Positions 26,260-32,570 of a stretch of DNA of 32,570 bases are shown here, in pieces (the stretch's first letter is position 1; every line of letters starts with the position of its first letter). The position numbers and the translations under genes are program-made. Origin of the DNA: DASVAL01 sp035649575 (GTDB lineage: Bacteria; Planctomycetota; UBA1135; UBA2386); the NCBI GenBank assembly GCA_035649575.1, contig DASRJH010000336.1, forward strand, positions 1 to 32,570. The letters run 5' to 3'. The notes below the pieces were generated by a model. That model was not told the origin of the DNA. It was given only the letters and a program-made list of their open reading frames with translations, and made no database searches.

Positions 26260-27036
26260 TCAGCGCAGATAGGGCAGCAGGGGCGCCATGCGGGGATCGG
26301 AGTGCACGGCCCCGAGGTCTACCGACGCCTCGCCGCGCAGGTGGCGGCAGACTTCGATCAGACGCTGGCGCCATTCCGCGGCCAGGGCCTGGTCGCGCAC
26401 ATCGGTACTGCGCGCGATGGCCGCGTCGAGCACGAGCAGCGCGCGTTGGCGATCGCCGCTCGCGAGGAAGCCGGCGGCAAGCCCCGGGCCCCGGAACGTG
26501 CGTTGTTCGCGGACGGCGCCGTGCGGGTCCAGGACCTCGGCTTCGGCGAGGTAGCGGTCCGCCATTGCGGCGGCGCCACCGGGCGGCAGCAACGCCTCGA
26601 GACCGGGCTCCTGCCGCACCGCCAGCTCGGGCAGGAATGCCATCGTCTGCAACAGCTCGCTTTCGCGCCGGCCGGCGCTGGCGCGCGCGTCTTCGAGCCA
26701 GGCCAGCGCGACCATCAGTCGCTGGTGCGCTCGCTGGGCTCGCAGCGCTTGTGTCGTCGCGAGGGCTTCGTCGAGCGCGAAGCTGCACGCGAATGCGCTG
26801 TAGCCATCGGTCCAGGTCGGCAACAGGTGCAGGATCTGGCGCGCGCGCGCGAACATCTCGACCGCATTCCCGTTCTGCCGCGCCTCGGCGAGCGCACTCC
26901 ACGCGAACGGGAGCGTCGCCGGGCGGACGAACCACGCCGCGAACTCGCGCAATACGAAGCCGTTCGGGGGGCACAACAAACCGGCGCCGAGGTAGCACGC
27001 TGCGGCTGCGGCCGCCAGCAGCCGATGACGTGTCAT
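26260..27036 (-). CDS. exported or anchored helical protein in the ABC operon
   Basis: A 258-residue protein of unknown function. The N terminus MTRHRLLAAAAAACYLGAGLLC is a signal-like hydrophobic stretch ending in a Cys that might be lipidated, though LGAGLLC is not a strict lipobox. The rest looks like helix pairs, with alternating Ala/Leu/Glu blocks such as ASGDRQRALLVLDAAIARS and YSAFACSFALDEAL, which suggests TPR-like repeats. ATG 27036 overlaps the stop of the upstream permease in ATGA, so translation is probably coupled. DedA follows after 9 nt. By context it may be an outer-face accessory of the ABC system. I do not recognise a named family. Confidence 0.78.
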   Translation of the reverse strand: MTRHRLLAAAAAACYLGAGLLCPPNGFVLREFAAWFVRPATLPFAWSALAEARQNGNAVEMFARARQILHLLPTWTDGYSAFACSFALDEALATTQALRAQRAHQRLMVALAWLEDARASAGRRESELLQTMAFLPELAVRQEPGLEALLPPGGAAAMADRYLAEAEVLDPHGAVREQRTFRGPGLAAGFLASGDRQRALLVLDAAIARSTDVRDQALAAEWRQRLIEVCRHLRGEASVDLGAVHSDPRMAPLLPYLR

Positions 27037-28067
27037 CGGCGAGGCCTCGTGCGGAGGAGCATGGCCACGATCATGGCGACGCACCCTACCAGCAGGGAAG
27101 GGAGGCAGGAGGGGAAAAGCGTCGCACTTCCGAGCCATTGCCCCCGCATCACGGACAACAACGCAGGGCCGAGTGGGCCGAGTCCTCCGAGCATCTGCAG
27201 GAACAGCAGGCTCGCGACCACGGTCAGCACGGTCGGAATCGCGGCCGCCACGCCGCAGAGGCAGCCGACTGCCAGCGCCAGGAAGGTCGGCACGATGGCA
27301 AGCAGCATGGCAAGCAGCCCGTTGCCGAGCCTGCTGTGCCCTGCCGCGGCGACCACGACGACCGCGCCGCGCGGAAAGAACAGCGGCACGTTGCCGTCGA
27401 GCAGCTCGAGCTCGAGCTGCCCGATGATCGTCGCTTGAAACGGCACGCGCACGAGCTGCCCGGTCTGCACGAACGAGATCTCGAGCGTCGTGAGCGGCAC
27501 GCCGTCGGCCCACACCGCGAGTCTGCTGGGTTGCAGCGGACCCTCGGGTGCCGCGGCCAGTGGGCGCAGCTGCAGCTCGGTGCAGGCGACGCCCGGGCCG
27601 GCAAAGGTCAGGTGCCGCTGGTGCTGCTCGAGGGTCGGCAGGGAGGGCGGTTCCAACGCGAAGTGTGCGTTCGCGGTCGCGGGCGCGCCGAGGGCCGGCA
27701 GCAGCAGCACAGCGAGCGGCAGACACAGCAGACCTTGCATGCACAACGCCGCGCCGATCACGGCGCCGTTGCCCCGCAACCTTCCGCGCTGGAGCCTCGT
27801 GACCCAGTCGGCGCCGGGACGCCGATCGGTGAACGTTGGCCAGAAGACCAGAGCACTGCAGGCGCAGGTCAGTGCGGCGACGAACACGGGCAGCGCGAGC
27901 CACGTGGACATGGCACCCGGAGCCTCGCCGGCTGTCGCGAGATCCTGCCGCAACAGCGTCGCGAGCAGCAGCGTGAGCAGCGCCGCGAGCACGGTCGGCA
28001 TCGTTGCGACGCGCAAGCAACGCCGGCACGTGAGGCCGAACGGGCCGCGTGCGCGGGGTCCGATCAC
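27033..28067 (-). CDS. ABC-2-like permease with a large extracytoplasmic domain
   Basis: A 344-residue membrane protein with hydrophobic segments at about 22-42, 55-80 and 98-122, a soluble beta-rich stretch of about 100 residues (about 125-235), and three or four more helices near the C terminus. The paired ATPase gene upstream makes it the likely membrane subunit of an ABC-2 type transporter. The start is a GTG at 28067 whose GTGA overlaps the ATPase stop; an internal ATG (MPTVLAALL) 22 codons later would place the first helix at the very N terminus. The basic run between the two (CRRCLR) fits a cytosolic N-tail. The large outer domain may bind substrate or the downstream helical protein. 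Family assignment rests on context more than motif. Confidence 0.75.
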   Translation of the reverse strand: MIGPRARGPFGLTCRRCLRVATMPTVLAALLTLLLATLLRQDLATAGEAPGAMSTWLALPVFVAALTCACSALVFWPTFTDRRPGADWVTRLQRGRLRGNGAVIGAALCMQGLLCLPLAVLLLPALGAPATANAHFALEPPSLPTLEQHQRHLTFAGPGVACTELQLRPLAAAPEGPLQPSRLAVWADGVPLTTLEISFVQTGQLVRVPFQATIIGQLELELLDGNVPLFFPRGAVVVVAAAGHSRLGNGLLAMLLAIVPTFLALAVGCLCGVAAAIPTVLTVVASLLFLQMLGGLGPLGPALLSVMRGQWLGSATLFPSCLPSLLVGCVAMIVAMLLRTRPRR

Positions 28068-28921
28068 GAGCGACGGTCCTCGCCGCGACGTTGCGCCAGC
28101 CGCCGGAACAACGCGAACAAGTGGTCGCGTGGTCGCTCGGTGCGCAGCACTTCCCCGCCGCGAGCCTTCGCGGCCGCAGCGAGTTGGGCGAGACCCTCCT
28201 CGTCGAGGCCGCGCACGACGAGCGCGTGAGCGTCCGTGCCGAGCAGGTCCGAGAGCGCGCCACGCGCGGCCACGGCGCCGTCCTGGAGCACGAGGACTTC
28301 GTCGCAGATCTCTTCGACCTCGAACAGCTGGTGGCTGGCCATGAGCACCGTGGTGCCGGCCGCGGCGCGTTCGCGCAGGATCGTCATCACGATCTCGCTG
28401 CCGAACGGATCGAGACCCGCGGTCGGTTCGTCGAGCAGCAGGATCTCGGGATCCCCGAGCAGCGCCGCGGCCAGTGCGAGGCGCTTCTGCATGCCGGTGC
28501 TGAAGGTGCGGATCCAGCGCTTGCCGGGGCCCAGCAAGTCGAGCCGTTCGAGCCAGCGACGGGCCCGCGCATCCGACTCGGCGTTCTGGAGGCCGAGCTC
28601 GGCGCCGATGTAGGCGAGGAACTCGGCTGCCGACAGCACTCCTAGCGGCAGCGCGCCCTCGGGCTGGAACGCGACGCGGCGCCGCAGGGACCTCGCGGTC
28701 GGCCGTTCGCCCAGGATCGTTGCCGTTCCGGCAGTCGGCTGCTCGAGGCCGGCGAGCACGCGCAGCAGCGTGGTCTTGCCCGAGCCGTTCGGGCCGAGGA
28801 CCCCGACGATGCGGCCAGAAGCGACCTCGAGGTCGAGGGATTGCAGGGCGGTCACCGGCCTGTTCCGTCCCCGACCGCGAAAGGTGACCCCGAGCTGCTT
28901 GCACGAGATGGCCATTGCCAT
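28064..28921 (-). CDS. ABC transporter ATPase, CcmA/ABC-2 type
   Basis: A 285-residue cytosolic ATP-binding subunit. Walker A is GPNGSGKTT (residues 43-51), the Q-loop is in VAFQPEG, the signature is FSTGMQKR (about 140), Walker B is ILLLDEPTAGLDP with catalytic Glu (about 160-170), and the switch His is in MASHQ. FSTGMQKR with GLDP is the usual pattern of ATPases that partner ABC-2 permeases in drug, polysaccharide or motility systems. The C-terminal 60 residues form a small extra domain. A second ATG (28915) is two codons in. Its stop overlaps the permease GTG. It diverges from the FHA gene, with overlapping or closely spaced promoters. Confidence 0.93.
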   Translation of the reverse strand: MAMAISCKQLGVTFRGRGRNRPVTALQSLDLEVASGRIVGVLGPNGSGKTTLLRVLAGLEQPTAGTATILGERPTARSLRRRVAFQPEGALPLGVLSAAEFLAYIGAELGLQNAESDARARRWLERLDLLGPGKRWIRTFSTGMQKRLALAAALLGDPEILLLDEPTAGLDPFGSEIVMTILRERAAAGTTVLMASHQLFEVEEICDEVLVLQDGAVAARGALSDLLGTDAHALVVRGLDEEGLAQLAAAAKARGGEVLRTERPRDHLFALFRRLAQRRGEDRRS

Positions 28922-28941
28922 GCGGGCCGCGATGGTATCCT
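28915..28941 (+). promoter_or_regulatory. possible promoter of the FHA gene
   Basis: TTGCCA (28915-28920) and TATCCT (28936-28941) resemble -35 and -10 elements but are only 15 nt apart, shorter than the usual 16-18. They lie 43 nt before ATG 28984 and overlap the start of the divergent ABC gene. Confidence 0.25.
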
Positions 28942-28983
28942 GGGCGGATCCTGTTTCCTCGTGGACGCCGGTCTCCGGCGTGG

Positions 28984-29802
28984 ATGCGTGTGAGCGGCTA
29001 CTTGTCGTTGTCCGATGGTCGGATGGTTCCCGTCAGCAACGGGATCACGGTCGGGCGTGTCGCTGGCTGTGACATCGTCATCAATGATGCGAAGGCGTCG
29101 CGCCGCCACGCGCGGTTCGTGGTCGAGAGCGGGGTCGTCGAGATCGAAGACCTCGGCAGCAGCAACGGCACTTTGTTGAACAGCAAGCCCGTGACGCGGC
29201 GGCTGCTGCGCGACGGCGATCAGGTGCAGATCGGCATGACGATCCTCACGTTTCGCGAAGGCGCACCGCCCGGCGTGGCGGGTGCGGCCGGCGCCGTGAC
29301 GAAGGGCGCCGTGGACAACGACAACGATCTGTTCGGCAGCGATTCGGCGACGGCCACGGACCTCCAGAAACCGCCGGCTCCGCCACCGAGCCCCGCGCGG
29401 CCGCCCGCGGCTCCGAGCGTGCCTGCGGCTCCCGCTGCGGCCGCTGCGCCACCACCGCAAAAACCGCAGCCACCGCCGCAGCCCGTGCCGACCCGGCCCG
29501 CGTCGCCACCGCCGGCACCGCTCCCGCCGCACCCTCGCCCGGCCGTCGTCGAGTTCGCGGACGAAGTCGTCGAGATCCGCCGCGCGGAAGCGCCGGCCGC
29601 GAGCAAGCCAGGTGCTGTGGCTGCCGCTCCCGTCGTCGCTTCCCCCTCGCGCATCTTGCAGTTCCAGAAGCAGAAGGGCGGCGGAGGCCTGCTCGGCGAC
29701 GACATGTCGCAGCTGAGCGGCGGCACGCGGTCGCTGATCTTCGCGGTCGTTCTGGTGTTCGCCGCGGCGGTGGTCTGGGGCGTCATGGAGCTCGTGCGGT
29801 AG
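28984..29802 (+). CDS. FHA-domain protein with proline-rich linker and C-terminal anchor
   Basis: A 272-residue protein. The N-terminal FHA domain (about 5-90) has Gly24-Arg25, Ser39 with His42 and Asn61-Gly62, the residues used to bind phosphothreonine peptides. A long Ala/Pro-rich linker (about 120-200) follows, then a short GGGG-containing stretch, and a single hydrophobic helix near the C terminus (about 248-268), so it is a tail-anchored cytosol-facing reader. ATG 28984 is chosen because the FHA fold starts five residues later; the frame is open upstream but Arg-rich. It could bind targets of Ser/Thr kinases, including the pair at 4004-8688, though there is no positional link. The linker translation is low-complexity. 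Confidence 0.88.
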   Translation: MRVSGYLSLSDGRMVPVSNGITVGRVAGCDIVINDAKASRRHARFVVESGVVEIEDLGSSNGTLLNSKPVTRRLLRDGDQVQIGMTILTFREGAPPGVAGAAGAVTKGAVDNDNDLFGSDSATATDLQKPPAPPPSPARPPAAPSVPAAPAAAAAPPPQKPQPPPQPVPTRPASPPPAPLPPHPRPAVVEFADEVVEIRRAEAPAASKPGAVAAAPVVASPSRILQFQKQKGGGGLLGDDMSQLSGGTRSLIFAVVLVFAAAVVWGVMELVR

Positions 29803-29808
29803 CCGGCA

Positions 29809-29830
29809 GGCGGGCATCGCGGATCCCGCC
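29809..29830 (+). terminator. hairpin just after the FHA gene
   Basis: GGCGGG (29809-29814) pairs with CCCGCC (29825-29830) around a 10-nt loop, 6 nt after the FHA stop. There is no T-run, so intrinsic termination is uncertain, but the position between two convergent genes fits a terminator. Confidence 0.35.
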
Positions 29831-29847
29831 AGGATCTACGCCAGCGC

Positions 29848-29906
29848 TCAGGGTTGGATCGTGAAGTCGAGCGCATTCGGCGCCGAGAAGCCCTGCGACC
29901 GGGCTA
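29848..29906 (-). pseudogene. possible orphan C-terminal coding tail
   Basis: In a minus-strand frame different from the TPR/DJ-1 gene, the 18 codons before a TGA at 29848 read ARSQGFSAPNALDFTIQP. This looks like the end of a secreted repeat protein rather than a random shadow. No body of a gene is found in that frame upstream, where the real gene runs in another frame, so it may be a remnant or chance. Confidence 0.2.
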
Positions 29907-30986
29907 CCGCTTCTCGACGGCGGCCGGTTCCCAGCGGTACTCGATGTAGCGCGCGACGCCCGTCGCGACGTCGTCGCCGAACAGCCGCCCGACGACGTGC
30001 AGGGATCCCTCGATGCCCGACGACACGCCGGCCGACGTGACGATCGCGCCGTTGTCGACCACCTTGCAATCGCTGCGGACCTTCACCTTTGGGTGCCGTT
30101 GCTGCAACGCCGCGAGCGAGCCGTGGTGCGTCGTCGCCTCCTTGCCGTCGAGCAGCCCGAGCTGGGCCGGCACGAATGCGCCCGTGCAAACGGTCAGCAG
30201 CACTTTCGTCGTGGGCATGCTCGTCCTCACCCAGGCGAGGAACTTCTCGTCGTTCTGCAGCACGCTCGTGTCGCCGCCCGGGATCACGATGACGTCCGGG
30301 CGCGGACAGTCGTCGATCGCGAAGTTCGCCTGCAGCTTGACGAAGCCCTGGCTCGTCACGGGTGCCTTGCCCGGCGCGACGAGGAACACGCGGCAGAGCG
30401 GCTCGCCATCCTTGCGCGCGCTCGCGAACACTTCCGCGGGCCCCGCGAAGTCGAGCAGTTCGACGCCGTCGTGGACGACGACTGCGACCTGCAACCGCGA
30501 CTTCACGATGCGTTCGATCAACTGCTGGAAGCGCGGGTCGTCACGCACGCTCGCGAGGTCCTGGTCGCGCAGCATGAACGCATCGCGGCGGAAGCCGCGC
30601 TCGACGGCGAGTTCGAGCGCTGTGAGCGCACGTTCCCGTTCGCCCTTCATGGCGAGGATGCAGGCGATGTTGTAGGTACCGAGGCGCGTCGTGGCCGGCT
30701 CCTTGGGGAACAGCGCCGCGCAGCGCTCGTGCGCCGCCAGCGCGTCGTCGAGCTTGCCGAGGCTGTGCAGGGCGTAGCCGAGGTGATGCCAGGCCACCGC
30801 ATCGTCGGCAGCGGCGGCCGTCACCTTGTCGTAGAGCTCGGCACACGCGGTGAAGTCGCGTGCCTTCCAGGCCGCTTCGGCCTGGCTCCGCAGCGTGACC
30901 AGATCGGCGCCCGCCTGCGACAGGGCCGCAAGCGCGAGCATGGCAATGGCGACGAAGCAGCGGGACAACGAATGCAACATGGACAT
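29904..30986 (-). CDS. exported TPR plus DJ-1/PfpI-domain protein
   Basis: A 360-residue fusion. The N terminus is a signal peptide (HSLSRCFVAIAMLALAALSQAGA), so the protein is likely exported. Residues about 25-155 form two or three TPR-like helix pairs (AWHHLGYALHSLGKLDDALA; TYNIACILAMKGERERALTA). The C-terminal half (about 165-355) is a DJ-1/PfpI domain with VELLDFAGPAEVF, VIPGGD, and the nucleophile Cys267 in VCTGAF, followed by TTHHGSL (His287-His288). It resembles the isonitrile hydratase and AraC-sensor branches. Export of such a domain is unusual. ATG 30986 and ATG 30980 both follow GAGGA; the first is used. The reaction cannot be named. It is preceded by 129 nt of spacer from the GT4 gene. 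Confidence 0.88.
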   Translation of the reverse strand: MSMLHSLSRCFVAIAMLALAALSQAGADLVTLRSQAEAAWKARDFTACAELYDKVTAAAADDAVAWHHLGYALHSLGKLDDALAAHERCAALFPKEPATTRLGTYNIACILAMKGERERALTALELAVERGFRRDAFMLRDQDLASVRDDPRFQQLIERIVKSRLQVAVVVHDGVELLDFAGPAEVFASARKDGEPLCRVFLVAPGKAPVTSQGFVKLQANFAIDDCPRPDVIVIPGGDTSVLQNDEKFLAWVRTSMPTTKVLLTVCTGAFVPAQLGLLDGKEATTHHGSLAALQQRHPKVKVRSDCKVVDNGAIVTSAGVSSGIEGSLHVVGRLFGDDVATGVARYIEYRWEPAAVEKR

Positions 30987-31115
30987 GGCTTCCTCGGAGG
31001 TCGGGTCTGGGCCGGGGAGCACCGGCGGCCACCCGGCGAGCGGCCGCGTCGATGCCTGGGTGAAACGGGCTTCTACGGCAGAGCGCGCAGCGTGCGAGAA
31101 GACGGGAAGAACCGG

Positions 31116-32195
31116 TCACGGACGGCCCGCGGTGGACCTGCGCCACGTCTCCACCAGCGTACGCGCTGCCTGTGGCCAGCCGAACAGGGCGGCCTGCGCC
31201 CGCCGGCGCGCTGGAGCCGCCTCGTCGTCAGGCGTCGTCGTGGCAATTGCCAGGGCCCAGGCCTCGACATCATGCGGCGGCAGCAGACAGGCCGCGGTCC
31301 CGAGCACCTCGGGCAACGCCGCGGCATTGCTTGCGAGCACGGCTCGCCCATGGGCGAGGCCTTCGAGCGCGCACAGGCCGAAGCCCTCGTAGTGGGAGGG
31401 CACGACGACGGCGCGCGCGTGGTCGTAGAGCCTGTCGAGGTCGCGATCGGGAACGACGCCGAGCATGTGCACGAAGGCGCGGCAGTGCAACGCGGTGGCG
31501 AGGGCTACGAGTTTCGACTGGTCCCCTGCATCGCGTCCGACGAGCCAGAGCTCGGGCCGTTCGGCCGGCGGCAGCGTGGCGAGGGCCTGCACCACGATCG
31601 CGAGATTCTTGCGCGCCTCGAGGTGGCCGACGTGCAGCAGGTAGCCACACGCCGGCAATGGCCTCGGCAGCGGTTGCCGCGCGAGCGCGGGCAGCTCGAC
31701 GCCGTTCGGCACCACGCGCGGCGCCGCCGATGGCACGAGGGCGCGCAGGCGCTGCGCGGTCCACTCGCTCGGCACGACGATCGCCGCTGCGCGCGCACAC
31801 GAACGGCGCAGCACAGACTGCGCGAGCCAACGCGGCCATCGCGTCAGGCCTTCGCTCGCGCGCAGGTCGTGCAGCAAGAGGCACGCCGGCACCGGCAGGG
31901 CCGGCAGCGGCAGGAAGCCATGGTCGCAGATCGTCGCGCCGAGCTCGCGCAGGCATCGGGGCAGAAGCCGCCGTTCGGCGAGCACGCGCCGCCACACGGG
32001 TTCCGACGGGATCGCGATCTTGCACCAGTCGACACGCGGCAACTGCGGTGGCGCGAAGTCGGGCCGATGCAACACGGTGATCCGCTCGCCCGGCGCGAGC
32101 TGCGGCCCGACATGCGCGAGCAGCGACAGCAGGCGCCGGTTCGCACCCGATGGTGGCCCGAGCAACCAGCCGGAGACGGCGACGTGCATCGTCAT
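31116..32195 (-). CDS. family 4 glycosyltransferase
   Basis: A 359-residue GT-B fold retaining glycosyltransferase that uses a nucleotide sugar, probably in surface polysaccharide or glycolipid synthesis. The N-terminal domain begins MHVAVSGWLLGPPSGANRR, the usual acceptor-side glycine loop. The C-terminal domain has VPSEWTAQRL, VPNGVELP, LHVGHLEARKNL, and the EX7E donor motif EGFGLCALEGLAHG followed by ASNAAALPEVLG. No membrane segment is seen. The start is ATG 32195, whose ATGA overlaps the stop of the upstream GT4 gene; a second ATG lies two codons later. The pair probably works on one glycan. Which sugar is added cannot be read from the sequence. Confidence 0.93.
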   Translation of the reverse strand: MTMHVAVSGWLLGPPSGANRRLLSLLAHVGPQLAPGERITVLHRPDFAPPQLPRVDWCKIAIPSEPVWRRVLAERRLLPRCLRELGATICDHGFLPLPALPVPACLLLHDLRASEGLTRWPRWLAQSVLRRSCARAAAIVVPSEWTAQRLRALVPSAAPRVVPNGVELPALARQPLPRPLPACGYLLHVGHLEARKNLAIVVQALATLPPAERPELWLVGRDAGDQSKLVALATALHCRAFVHMLGVVPDRDLDRLYDHARAVVVPSHYEGFGLCALEGLAHGRAVLASNAAALPEVLGTAACLLPPHDVEAWALAIATTTPDDEAAPARRRAQAALFGWPQAARTLVETWRRSTAGRP

Positions 32196-32570
32196 CGCGC
32201 GAGCTCGGTGTGCAGGCGGTGCCACTGCTCGGCGACGCCGATTCGTCGGAAATGTGATGCCCGGTGCCATCCGGACCGGGCCAGCTGCTCGCGCAGGTGC
32301 TCGTCTTCGTGGATGCGCACCATGCCGCCGGCGATGGCTTCGACCGACTTCGGGTCGACCAACAGCGCGTTGTCTCCGTCCTTCGTGATCTCGCGAAACG
32401 GCGCGATGTCCGAACACAACACAGGGGCACCGTTCGCGAGCGCCTCGAGCACGGGCATGCCGAACCCTTCGAACAACGAGCACTGCACGACGGCGCGGCA
32501 GGAACCGAGTAGCTCTAGCTTCGCGGACTCGTCGACGTAGTCGTCCGGCGGACCGACGAAGCGCAGCTCG
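32192..32570 (-). CDS. family 4 glycosyltransferase, 5' part beyond the window
   Basis: Only the last 125 or so residues are present; the gene enters from the right edge. In the visible part, LRFVGPPDDYVDE and LLGSCRAVVQCSLFEGFGMP precede ALANGAPVLCSDIAPFREI. This is the donor-binding half of a GT4 enzyme with the EX7E motif in EGFGMPVLE. It ends in TGA at 32192, overlapping the next gene's ATG by 4 nt, so the two glycosyltransferases are translated in tandem. Its full length, start and sugar specificity cannot be judged here. Confidence 0.9.
   Translation of the reverse strand, partial: ELRFVGPPDDYVDESAKLELLGSCRAVVQCSLFEGFGMPVLEALANGAPVLCSDIAPFREITKDGDNALLVDPKSVEAIAGGMVRIHEDEHLREQLARSGWHRASHFRRIGVAEQWHRLHTELAR

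Noticed and set aside
26260..28263. A single long reading continuing the unknown exported protein upstream through the permease and ATPase
   Set aside because: The upstream part is Arg/Ala/Pro-rich shadow sequence. The ATG at 27036 overlaps the permease stop and begins a signal-like segment.
29997..32540. Plus-strand open frame of about 850 codons over the DJ-1 and GT4 genes
   Set aside because: It spans three real minus-strand genes and their gap, and its translation is His/Arg/Gln-rich with no recognisable domain.

Overview
The window is very GC-rich, with G or C in almost every third codon position, and no sign of rRNA, tRNA, CRISPR, transposase or prophage genes. The gene content points to a chromosomal segment of a member of the Planctomycetota or a close PVC relative. 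The main clues are serine/threonine kinases fused to formylglycine-generating-enzyme-like (FGE-sulfatase) domains, an ECF sigma factor encoded beside them, very long prepilin-like proteins, a membrane pyrophosphatase, and many signal-anchored proteins of unknown function. This placement comes from family content only; no marker gene in the window fixes the lineage.

Layout. 1-3900 (minus strand): a small helical protein, a patatin-like lipase, a membrane-anchored unknown and a GT2 glycosyltransferase. 4004-9293 (plus): a three-gene unit of two related Ser/Thr kinase/FGE-like receptors (overlapping by 4 nt) followed by an ECF-type sigma factor. 9352-9498: a short reading frame or gene remnant. 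9545-10667: a YceF-type Maf pyrophosphatase diverging from a small ACT-like protein. 10860-12002: a di-heme peroxidase lipoprotein. 12022-15587 (minus): a heterodimeric ABC exporter with one degenerate ATP site. 15748-20335 (plus): a giant prepilin-like protein and a second, GspJ/PilW-like prepilin. 20438-20662: RNA polymerase omega. 20669-25328 (minus): a thioredoxin/DUF255 protein, ribosome silencing factor RsfS and a K+-dependent-type membrane pyrophosphatase. 25441-28921 (minus): a tight four-gene run of ABC ATPase, ABC-2-like permease, unknown protein and DedA. 28984-29802 (plus): an FHA-domain membrane protein. 29904-32570 (minus): an exported TPR/DJ-1 fusion and two GT4 glycosyltransferases, the last cut by the window edge.

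How the genes may work together. The most unusual unit is the kinase-kinase-sigma module. Two single-pass receptors share a kinase domain inside the cell and a paralogous middle domain plus degenerate FGE fold outside. They are co-encoded with a sigma factor whose region 2.2 carries serines where acidic residues are usual. This suggests, by inference, phosphorylation-controlled promoter choice. The FHA protein at 28984 is a possible phosphothreonine reader but is not linked by position. The second unusual unit is the giant prepilin pair, which would need pilus assembly machinery encoded elsewhere.

No stretch longer than about 250 bases lacks a coding call. The gaps at 221-393, 1462-1592, 2790-2889, 3880-4003 and 30987-31115 hold nothing I can name beyond leader or spacer sequence. 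Many long open frames run antisense to real genes; these are GC-driven shadows and are not listed.
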